DNA of 19,939 nucleotides, taken from assembly GCA_036389715.1 (NCBI GenBank), contig DASVWH010000094.1:1-19939 (forward strand), in the 5' to 3' direction. Position numbers and translations under genes: made by a program. The stretch comes from DASVWH01 sp036389715 (GTDB lineage Bacteria; Acidobacteriota; Blastocatellia; Pyrinomonadales; Pyrinomonadaceae). Below are positions 14,079 through 19,939 of the stretch, one piece after another. The notes beneath the pieces were generated by a model that saw only the letters and a list, made by a program, of their open reading frames with translations, made no database searches and was not told the origin of the DNA. The first letter of the stretch is position 1. Every line of letters begins with the position of its first letter.

Positions 14079-15043
14079 GAAATATGTTGAAGATGAATCT
14101 GTTGAAGATGAAGCCGCCGCATCATCAGGCGCGGGGCATGAGGGCCGTCGTGTTCGGCTCTCTGGTGCTTCTCGGCGCGCTCTGCCCGTCTCTCGCGGCG
14201 GAGCCTCCGAGCGAGACCGAAACATTGCTCGAAACCGGTGCCGCGAAGAAGCCCAGGGCGGCGCAGCCTGCCCCCGCCTCGCTGAAGATAGTCTCCTACA
14301 ATATTCGCTGGCGTGGGGGCGAAGACCTGCGCCGCCTGACCGCGCTGCTCAAAGACGATAGAGAGATCGGCGGGGCTTCAATCATCGGCCTTCAGGAGGT
14401 TGACCGCAACAAGAAACGGACGGGCAATATCAATACGGCGCGCTTGATGGCCGAAGAGCTGGGGATGTATTACGCCTGGGCCGCTCCGCCCCCGGCAGCC
14501 GGAAGTAAGGAGAACCCGCAGGAGGAAGAGACGGGCGTCGCCATCCTGAGCCTCTATCCGCTGACGGACGTGACCCGCATCGTGCTGCCCTATGAAGGCC
14601 CCGGCGGGAGGCGGCGCGTGGCGCTGGGCGCAACGGCCAGGGTCGGCGCAGCGAACGTCCGCATCTATTCCGTTCACGGCGAAACTCGGATCGGCGTCAG
14701 GCAGAAGCTCGAACAGTTTCGCGCCGTCCTGAACGATCTGGCCCAGCATCAAAAAGCGGAGCGCGCGGTCGTCCTCGGAGACTTCAACACCTGGGAGAGA
14801 AGCGCCGTGCCGGACACGACTCGTCTTTTTATCGAGGCAGGGTTCTCGACGCCCTTTCCCGATAACCTGACGACGTGGAAGACCTTCTTCGTTGAGCTGA
14901 AACTGGACTGGCTCTGGCTGCGCGGGCTCAGCGCCACGGCTTACGGGGTTGATAAGAAGGTTGGGTTCTCGGACCACTGGCCGCTCTGGGTCACGGTCAC
15001 GACGGGCGAGTCCGACAGGGCGAAGGGCGAAAGGAAACAGTGA
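14075..15043 (+). CDS. Endonuclease/exonuclease/phosphatase (EEP) family protein, exported
   Basis: A 322-aa protein of the EEP (DNase I-like) fold, which cleaves phosphoester bonds in nucleic acids, phospholipids or inositol phosphates. The active-site motifs are all present: SYNIRW (residues 74-79, N76), QEVDRN (107-112, E108), SVHGET (199-204, H201), GDFNTW (235-240, D236 and N238) and SDHWPLW (299-305, D300 and H301). A signal peptide or anchor with core AVVFGSLVLLGAL (24-36) and AxA-like site SLAAE suggests export. ATG 14075 overlaps the upstream stop as ATGA and is in frame; a later ATG at residue 22 (MRAVVFG) would give a more standard signal peptide, so the true start could be 63 bp downstream. 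The first codons contain a 15-bp duplication (MLKMN then LLKMK). The substrate is not determined. Confidence 0.88.
   Translation: MRNMLKMNLLKMKPPHHQARGMRAVVFGSLVLLGALCPSLAAEPPSETETLLETGAAKKPRAAQPAPASLKIVSYNIRWRGGEDLRRLTALLKDDREIGGASIIGLQEVDRNKKRTGNINTARLMAEELGMYYAWAAPPPAAGSKENPQEEETGVAILSLYPLTDVTRIVLPYEGPGGRRRVALGATARVGAANVRIYSVHGETRIGVRQKLEQFRAVLNDLAQHQKAERAVVLGDFNTWERSAVPDTTRLFIEAGFSTPFPDNLTTWKTFFVELKLDWLWLRGLSATAYGVDKKVGFSDHWPLWVTVTTGESDRAKGERKQ
14084..14112 (+). repeat. Tandem 15-bp duplication at the start of the EEP gene
   Basis: The 13-base string TGTTGAAGATGAA occurs at 14085-14097 and again at 14100-14112, a period of 15 bp, encoding MLKMN and LLKMK. It precedes the likely signal peptide and adds several possible ATG starts. 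Confidence 0.7.
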
Positions 15044-15073
15044 GGCCGTAACCCGCACTCTCTCCCTTCGCCC
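15018..15073. terminator. Possible weak bidirectional terminator between the EEP and tolC-like genes
   Basis: GGGCGAAGGG (15018-15027, in the last codons of the EEP gene) is perfectly complementary to CCCTTCGCCC (15064-15073). The 36-base loop is long and no T-run follows. Alternative registers are possible because both arms are GGGCGAA/CCCTTCG repeats. The genes converge here, so a shared terminator would make sense, but this is a weak call. Confidence 0.25.
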
Positions 15074-15145
15074 TTCCCGGTTCGCGCTTTTCGGTTTCTC
15101 CGCTTGCCTCTCGCCGCCCGCCTCCGGCCTTTATCCTTTGTCGTC

Positions 15146-17350
15146 TCACTTCGCGCTGACAAAAACGTTATTGGCCTGCATGGCGTTGCCGGTGGCGCGT
15201 TGCAGCTCGGCGATGGCCTTATTGAGGTCCGTCTGCGCGCGCAGCTCGTTGCCGCGCGCCGTGGTCAGCGCCGTCTGTCTTTCGAGGACGAGGAAGAGCG
15301 TTGACTGTCCCGCGTCGAACCTCCGCTGCTCGCTGCTGTACTGCTGCTCGCTGGCCTCGCGCGCGACGGCCGCGGCGCGAAGTCTCGATTGCGCCGTGCG
15401 GACTATCTGCAAGGCATTGCGCACGTCTACCTGAATCAACTGCTCCAGTTGTTCGCGCTGGGTCGCGATGCGCTTGCTCTCGACGAGCGAGCGGCCGAGC
15501 TGCGCTTGCGCCGTCCGGTTCCGCAAAGGCAGGTTGAGCTGCACGCCGACGCGGAAGTTGCTGTAGCGGTTGGCGAGCAGGTTGGTCAACGATTGGCCGT
15601 AGCCGCCGATCAGGTTCTCCTGTATCGGCTGTGACAGCGGCGGGGCCAGCGGGCTGAGACCGTTGAGAATGGAAAGCTCGTTGATGCGCTGGCGCAGGTC
15701 GGCGTTCGAGGTGGCCAGGGGGTTGACGGAGTTGCCGCTGCTGAGAGCGCCCGAGAGACCGACCACTCCGTAGCTGCCGATGAGGTCAACCTGCGGCCTC
15801 AACTGCTCGCGAAAGAGGCGCTGGTCCAGCTCGTTAATCTCGCCGACGACCTGCGACTGCTGAAGCTCCGGGCGATTGGCTATCGCCGTTTCAATCGCGT
15901 CCGTCAGGGTGACTGCGGGCGGCGTCAGGTCCACCGAATCCGTCGGGATGACGGAGACGTTCCAGAAGGGCGATTGACGATTCTCGGCGATCAGGTTCTT
16001 AAGGTTATTTTCGGCGCGCTGAACATCTTCGAGCGCGGAATAAACGCTCTGCTCATAGCCGGAGACCTGCGCCTCGGCCGCGACGACATCAATCGGCGCG
16101 AGCACGCCTTCTTCGACCAGCCGCTTGTTGTGCGCGAGCTGCGCGCGGGCGTCGCGGACGGCGTCGCGCTGAATCTGTAGATTGCGCAGGCCGAAGACCA
16201 GGTCCCAGTAGGCGCGCTGGACGTTGGTGATGGTTTCGATGGCGCGCTGGCGAAACTGCGCGTCCGTCAGTGAAAGATTCTTCTTCGCGACTTCGATCAG
16301 GCGGCGGTTGTTGTCAAAGCGCAGGCCGCGCAGGAGCGGCTGCGTGTAGTTGAAGGTGAGCGCCGTCGGGAACTGCGGGTTAAGCGCCGCGAACTGGTTG
16401 TTGGTCGTCAACCGGATGGCCGAGAAATCCACTCGATAGCCGCCGCCGAACTTCGGCGTGAGCCCCTCGAAGCGGGCCGTTCCCGTAAAATCGTTCTGCG
16501 AGACGGCGCCGTTCGAGCCGCCGCTGAGGAAACTGGACGAAGGCGTCTCGGCCCGCTCGTAGTAAGAGAGCGAACTCAGCCGCGGGTCGTAGACGCCGCG
16601 CGCGCCGAGCAGGTCAAACTCGGCCGCGCGGACGTTCTGTCGCGCCACTTCGATGTCTTTGTTGTTGGAGAGCGCCATTTCCAGGGCCTCGCGCAGAGAG
16701 AGCGGGCGCTGCTCCGCCATGTCAACGCCGACGCGCCCGATCTCCGGCAGCGGCGCGTTTGTCGCGCGATAGTTCGGAGCGATGGCCGGAACGCCCGGCA
16801 GCTCGTCCGGGGCCTGTGACGGCACGCTCTCGCGCCCCGGCAGGCGCGGCGTTTGGGCGGGCCCAATCGTCTGTCCGGGCGCTGGCTGCGGCTGCCCTGG
16901 GACGGCCGCGGGCGAAGGCACGAAAGAACCGCTCGCGGGCAGGCTATCGGTCGTCGGGATGGACGAGAGGGGCTGACCGCCCTGCGGCGTTTGCGGCGAG
17001 GTCACGGGCGCTGCCTGCGTGCCGCGATTCTGCTGGTCAGCCTGCGTCGTGGACTGCACGCTCTGCTCGGTCTGTCCCGCGGGCGTGACGGGGCGCGCGT
17101 TTGAGCCGGGCGCGGGCGATTGCCCGAGCGGCGCGTTGGCGGAGGGCGCGATGGTCACGCCGCCGGTCGAAGAAGTGGGCGCGCTGCCGGTCGGAGTGTT
17201 GCCCGAAGGCGCGGTCGTGACGGGCGCGCCGGTGGTCGTGCCGCCGGGCTGCTGCGCAAGGGCCGTCCCGCCGAACGCGGAAAAGGCGAGCAGCAGTGCG
17301 ACGCCCAGGACAGCCGTTGCCGGGTTGAAGTTGCGACGTTTCATAAACAT
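15146..17350 (-). CDS. TolC-family outer-membrane efflux channel with long Pro/Thr/Gln-rich N-terminal region
   Basis: A 734-aa protein, well above the 420-550 residues usual for TolC-type channels. It has a signal peptide (KRRNF, then LGVALLLAFSAFGGTALAQ) cleaved near residue 33. A low-complexity stretch rich in Pro, Thr, Gln, Ser, Gly and Ala runs to about residue 200. The channel domain occupies about 215-730: LSLREALEMALSNNKDIEVARQNVRAAE is the conserved first helix. The internal repeat typical of TolC follows (for example RAYWDLVFGLRNLQIQRDAVRDAR and later QVDVRNALQIVRTAQSRLRAAAVAREASEQQY). The start is one of two nearby ATGs (17348-17350 or 17342-17344). The frame is open to 17491, but that extension is made of the inverted-repeat element and is rejected. 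It follows the acrB-like gene on the same strand. Confidence 0.92.
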   Translation of the reverse strand: MFMKRRNFNPATAVLGVALLLAFSAFGGTALAQQPGGTTTGAPVTTAPSGNTPTGSAPTSSTGGVTIAPSANAPLGQSPAPGSNARPVTPAGQTEQSVQSTTQADQQNRGTQAAPVTSPQTPQGGQPLSSIPTTDSLPASGSFVPSPAAVPGQPQPAPGQTIGPAQTPRLPGRESVPSQAPDELPGVPAIAPNYRATNAPLPEIGRVGVDMAEQRPLSLREALEMALSNNKDIEVARQNVRAAEFDLLGARGVYDPRLSSLSYYERAETPSSSFLSGGSNGAVSQNDFTGTARFEGLTPKFGGGYRVDFSAIRLTTNNQFAALNPQFPTALTFNYTQPLLRGLRFDNNRRLIEVAKKNLSLTDAQFRQRAIETITNVQRAYWDLVFGLRNLQIQRDAVRDARAQLAHNKRLVEEGVLAPIDVVAAEAQVSGYEQSVYSALEDVQRAENNLKNLIAENRQSPFWNVSVIPTDSVDLTPPAVTLTDAIETAIANRPELQQSQVVGEINELDQRLFREQLRPQVDLIGSYGVVGLSGALSSGNSVNPLATSNADLRQRINELSILNGLSPLAPPLSQPIQENLIGGYGQSLTNLLANRYSNFRVGVQLNLPLRNRTAQAQLGRSLVESKRIATQREQLEQLIQVDVRNALQIVRTAQSRLRAAAVAREASEQQYSSEQRRFDAGQSTLFLVLERQTALTTARGNELRAQTDLNKAIAELQRATGNAMQANNVFVSAK
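16740..17254 (-). other. Low-complexity Pro/Thr/Gln/Ser-rich linker of the TolC-like protein
   Basis: About 170 residues between the signal peptide and the channel domain are almost only Pro, Thr, Ser, Gln, Gly, Ala and Val, with no charged clusters. It should be disordered and, after export, lie at the N-terminus of the mature channel on the outer-membrane side of the periplasm or at the surface. No domain is recognised. Confidence 0.8.
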
Positions 17351-17384
17351 TTCGACTCTGTATATCCGTCTGCCGGAAAGCTCA

Positions 17385-17484
17385 ATGACCACGCAGGCAC
17401 AAAGGCACAAGGAAAAGCATGAAAGGGTTCGGATGAAACGTATGAATATTCTCTCGCCCTGTGTCTTTGTGTCTTCGTGGTCAT
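17385..17484. repeat. Imperfect 100-bp inverted-repeat element between acrB-like and tolC-like genes
   Basis: The arms ATGACCACGCAGGCACAAAG (from 17384/17385) and the reverse complement of bases ending at 17484 agree at all but three of about 24 aligned positions, apart from one inserted A near the inner end. The inner spacer (about 17413-17457) has no repeat. Each arm carries the short motif CACAAAG flanked by GCAC or ACAC. It lies wholly in the 147-bp gap between the two genes of one operon. The layout resembles REP-like or miniature palindromic elements with GACACAAAGACAC arms that I associate with several bacterial genomes. Its reading in one frame gives the spurious peptide HEDTKTQ. Confidence 0.75.
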
Positions 17485-17497
17485 CAACCAAAAACCT

Positions 17498-19939
17498 CTA
17501 GTGCCTGGAAATCAGGCTGAAGAACGAGGCCGTGGCCGTCGCCGCCTTGCGCCTGGCCCAGGCGAAGGCCCCCATCACTCGCGCACCGGCGCGGCCGAAG
17601 ACGCGGCTCCTGCCCAGATCGTCGAAGAGCGAGTAGAAGACCGGCACGGCCAGCAGCGTCAGGAGCAGACACAAGCTCTGCCCGCCGACGACCAGCACGC
17701 CGATTGAACGGTTCGTTCCCGCGCCCGGCCCCCGCGAAAGCACCAGCGGCATCATCCCGGCAACGAGCGCGATAGTCGTCATCAAAATCGGGCGCAGGCG
17801 GTCGCGGTTGGCCTGAATGATCGCGTCGTAGCGAGACATGCCCTGCGCGCGCAGCTCGTTCGTATGGTCAATCTGCAAGATGGCGTTCTTCTTGACGACG
17901 CCGAAGAGCAGCAGCAGCCCGAGGCCCGAAAAGATGTTGACCGTCTGGCCCATGACGAGCAGGCTGACGATGCCGAACGGAATCGCCAGCGGCAGCGTCA
18001 ACAGGATCGTGATGGGGTGAATGAAGGACTCGAACTGCGCGGCCAGCACCATGTACATGAAGACGAACGAGAGCAGAATGGCGATGCCGAAATAGTAGCC
18101 CGCGCGCCCCAGCTCCTTCGAGCGCCCGGCCAGTCCCGTTGTGTAAGAGCTCTCGACGCGCAGCTCTTTGACGAACTCGTTCATTCGTGCGACGACATCC
18201 GCCTGCGAGCCGCCGGGCCTGACGTTGGCGAGCAGGGTCACCTGCCGCTGGCGGTTCAGACGGTCAACGCCCGAAGGGCCCGACCCCTCTTCGACACGCA
18301 CCAGGTTGTCGAGGCTGACCCAGCCCATCTTCGCCGAAGAGACGATCATCCGCTTTAAGCCTTCGACGCTGGCGCGAAACTCGCCCGCCGCCCGGACGCG
18401 CACATCGTACTGGTCCGTCCCGGCGTTGAAGGTCGAGACCTTCTGCCCGGCGACCAGCGTATTGAGAGCCTGCGCGATGTCTCCGACCCTGACGCCGAGA
18501 TCGGCCGCGCGGGCGCGGTCAATCACGACGCGCAGCTCCGGCTTGCCCGTAATCAGCGTCGAATCGGCGTCAACCACATCGGGGATAGTCTTCATCTTCC
18601 CCAGCAGCTCTTCGGAATATTTCGTCAGCTTCTGCAAGTCCGGGCCGCCGATGACGTACTGAATATCGGCGTTGCGGAAACCGCCGCCCGAGATGGCTGC
18701 CACCTGCTGCACACTCGTGCGCAGCTCCTTCGGATACTTCTTGAGAATCTCGCGCGCCCGGACCATTAACTGGTCCTGGTTTTCGGCGCGTTCGTTAATC
18801 GGCACGAGCTTGACGTAGATGGAAGCGACGTTGACGAGCTGCTGCTGCCCGCCGCCGATGGTCACGAGCGTGTCCACTACTCCCGGCAGCGTTCGCAGCT
18901 CGGCGGCAATCTTTTCGACGAGCGTCGAAGTGACGGGCAGCGTGTAGCCTTCGGGCGCGCGAACGTTGATCTCGAACTGCGACTGGTCGTCCACCGGCAG
19001 GAAGTTCTTGCCGACGACCTTGAAGAGAGGCACGATGCTGACGATAACCAGCACGCACATCAGCACGATGGCCCAGCGATGAGCCATGGACCATCGCAGC
19101 ATCCCGGTGTAGGTGCGATCAATCGGGCGATACCAGCGCGACTCCTTCGAGCCGTGTCCCGCGACCGCCGCCCCCTTCGCTCTCTTCTCTTCCGGCGAAT
19201 CGTTGGCCGCTTCCGTGCCAGGCGTGCCCTCCAAACGTGCGGGCGCGGCGGTTCCAACTGCGGCAGCGCCGTCTTCGATATTGCGCTCCGGCGCGGTTTC
19301 GGCCGCGACGATGCGTGATTCGTCCGCGACCGCGACGCCGTCGCCCTGTGAAGGCTCGCTGCCGACACCGGCGGGCAGCGGGTCTTCCTTGCGCTTAATC
19401 ATTCGCGCGGCCAGCATCGGCGTCAGCGTGAAGGAGACGAGCAGCGAGACGGCGATGGCAAAGGATGCTGTCAGGCCGAACGAAGACATGAAGCGCCCGA
19501 CGATGCCGCCCATAAACCCTACCGGGAGAAAGACCGCGAGCAGCGAGAGGGTCGTCGCCATGACGGCCAGGCCGATCTCGCGCGTTCCCTGAATGGCCGC
19601 CTGAAAAGGCGGAATCCCCTTCTCTTCGACGAAGCGATAGATGTTCTCTAAAACTACAATCGCGTCGTCAATGACGATGCCGACCATCAACGTCAGCGCG
19701 AGCATCGTGATCTGATTCAGGGTGAATCCCATCGCGGCCATTAGTCCGAAGGTGGCGATGAGCGAGGTCGGGATGGCTATGGCGGCGATGAAGGTCGAAC
19801 GGAAGCTCCAGAGAAAGACGAAGACGACGATGGCCGCCAGGATACCGCCCTCGACAAGGTGCGTCTCGATGGATTGGAGCGATGCCTTGATGAAGATGGA
19901 CTGGTCGCCGACGATCTCCGTCTTGAAGCCGGGCGGGAG
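17498..19939 (-). CDS. RND efflux pump inner-membrane transporter, AcrB-like (5' part outside window)
   Basis: 813 residues are visible; the frame stays open to the right edge, so the N-terminal part is missing and the first ATG in view (19739-19741) is internal. The HAE1-type RND fold is clear. TM4 carries GIVIDDAIVVLENI with the paired proton-relay aspartates (AcrB D407/D408 equivalents). The C-terminal half has GVVKKNAILQIDHTN, whose lysine corresponds to AcrB K940, and LRPILMTTIALVAGMMPL. Porter-domain stretches such as DVVDADSTLITGKPELRVVIDRARAADLGV are present. Such pumps export drugs, detergents or metabolites by proton antiport, working with an adaptor and a TolC channel. Between TM6 and TM7 there is an extra segment of about 85 residues (DNA 19136-19393) rich in Ala, Glu, Gly and Pro that AcrB lacks. 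The downstream tolC-like gene is its partner; the adaptor gene is probably beyond the edge. Confidence 0.93.
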   Translation of the reverse strand, partial: LPPGFKTEIVGDQSIFIKASLQSIETHLVEGGILAAIVVFVFLWSFRSTFIAAIAIPTSLIATFGLMAAMGFTLNQITMLALTLMVGIVIDDAIVVLENIYRFVEEKGIPPFQAAIQGTREIGLAVMATTLSLLAVFLPVGFMGGIVGRFMSSFGLTASFAIAVSLLVSFTLTPMLAARMIKRKEDPLPAGVGSEPSQGDGVAVADESRIVAAETAPERNIEDGAAAVGTAAPARLEGTPGTEAANDSPEEKRAKGAAVAGHGSKESRWYRPIDRTYTGMLRWSMAHRWAIVLMCVLVIVSIVPLFKVVGKNFLPVDDQSQFEINVRAPEGYTLPVTSTLVEKIAAELRTLPGVVDTLVTIGGGQQQLVNVASIYVKLVPINERAENQDQLMVRAREILKKYPKELRTSVQQVAAISGGGFRNADIQYVIGGPDLQKLTKYSEELLGKMKTIPDVVDADSTLITGKPELRVVIDRARAADLGVRVGDIAQALNTLVAGQKVSTFNAGTDQYDVRVRAAGEFRASVEGLKRMIVSSAKMGWVSLDNLVRVEEGSGPSGVDRLNRQRQVTLLANVRPGGSQADVVARMNEFVKELRVESSYTTGLAGRSKELGRAGYYFGIAILLSFVFMYMVLAAQFESFIHPITILLTLPLAIPFGIVSLLVMGQTVNIFSGLGLLLLFGVVKKNAILQIDHTNELRAQGMSRYDAIIQANRDRLRPILMTTIALVAGMMPLVLSRGPGAGTNRSIGVLVVGGQSLCLLLTLLAVPVFYSLFDDLGRSRVFGRAGARVMGAFAWARRKAATATASFFSLISRH
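19136..19393 (-). other. Low-complexity insertion in the TM6-TM7 loop of the AcrB-like pump
   Basis: About 85 residues between MIKRKE and SRWYRPIDRTYTGML are rich in Ala, Glu, Gly, Pro and Asp, with no hydrophobic core. In AcrB the equivalent loop is short and faces the cytoplasm. It reads in frame and interrupts no membrane helix, so it is probably tolerated or regulatory rather than inactivating. Confidence 0.75.

Noticed and set aside
17351..17491. N-terminal extension of the TolC-like gene to 17491
   Set aside because: The extra residues are the translation of the inverted-repeat element (HEDTKTQ and SLCLCACVV). A normal signal peptide begins at the ATG near 17350.
19739..19741. ATG as the start of the AcrB-like gene
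   Set aside because: The frame remains open to the window edge and encodes typical RND sequence (VEGGILAAIVVFVFLW, then AIAIPTSLIATFGLM) upstream of this codon.

Overview
The window is a 19.9 kb piece of a GC-rich, gene-dense bacterial chromosome. The best guess for the host is an Acidobacteriota bacterium. The reasons are the GC-rich codon use, a secreted 365-aa protein of a type I associate with acidobacterial genomes, bacillithiol-pathway genes, an RND/TolC efflux operon, and a large TIR/STAND/WD40 protein. No rRNA or tRNA fixes the taxonomy, so this is inference. No phage genes, transposase, integrase or CRISPR array were seen.

Layout. (1) 1-587: 3' part of an M20 peptidase, probably acetylornithine deacetylase. 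(2) 752-1849: a secreted protein of unknown function. (3) 1910-3722, minus strand: endonuclease III overlapping the end of bshA, the glycosyltransferase of bacillithiol synthesis. bshA has a long leader containing hairpins and a good sigma70-like promoter with an A/T-rich upstream tract. (4) 4221-4784: a two-domain NifU/Nfu iron-sulfur carrier, followed by a terminator-like hairpin. (5) 5052-7010: a 652-aa secreted helical protein of unknown function. (6) 7107-7853, minus strand: a DUF72 protein, with closely spaced divergent -10 boxes shared with the next gene. (7) 8053-12402: a 1449-aa protein made of TIR, nSTAND1-type NTPase, one transmembrane helix, 14 WD40 repeats and a Cys-containing tail. 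(8) 12428-13174, minus strand: bshB1, the bacillithiol deacetylase. (9) 13308-15043: a metallo-beta-lactamase-fold hydrolase whose stop overlaps the start of a secreted endonuclease/exonuclease/phosphatase-family protein. (10) 15146-19939, minus strand: an RND efflux pump (acrB-like gene, incomplete at the window edge) followed by a TolC-type outer-membrane channel. A roughly 100-bp imperfect inverted-repeat element lies between them.

How the genes fit together. bshA and bshB1 carry out the first two steps of low-molecular-weight thiol (bacillithiol) synthesis. The Nfu carrier and the Fe-S enzyme endonuclease III sit close to bshA, so part of the window is linked to thiol and Fe-S metabolism. 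The RND/TolC pair is one efflux system; its periplasmic adaptor gene is probably beyond the right edge.

The most interesting locus is the TIR-STAND-WD40 protein. Its architecture is that of a ligand-triggered NTPase switch of the kind used in anti-phage defence and signalling. The predicted membrane helix, the positive-inside rule and several close cysteine pairs in the propeller loops suggest the WD40 sensor may lie outside the cytoplasm. By my ungapped hand alignment the usual TIR catalytic glutamate is replaced by Gln.
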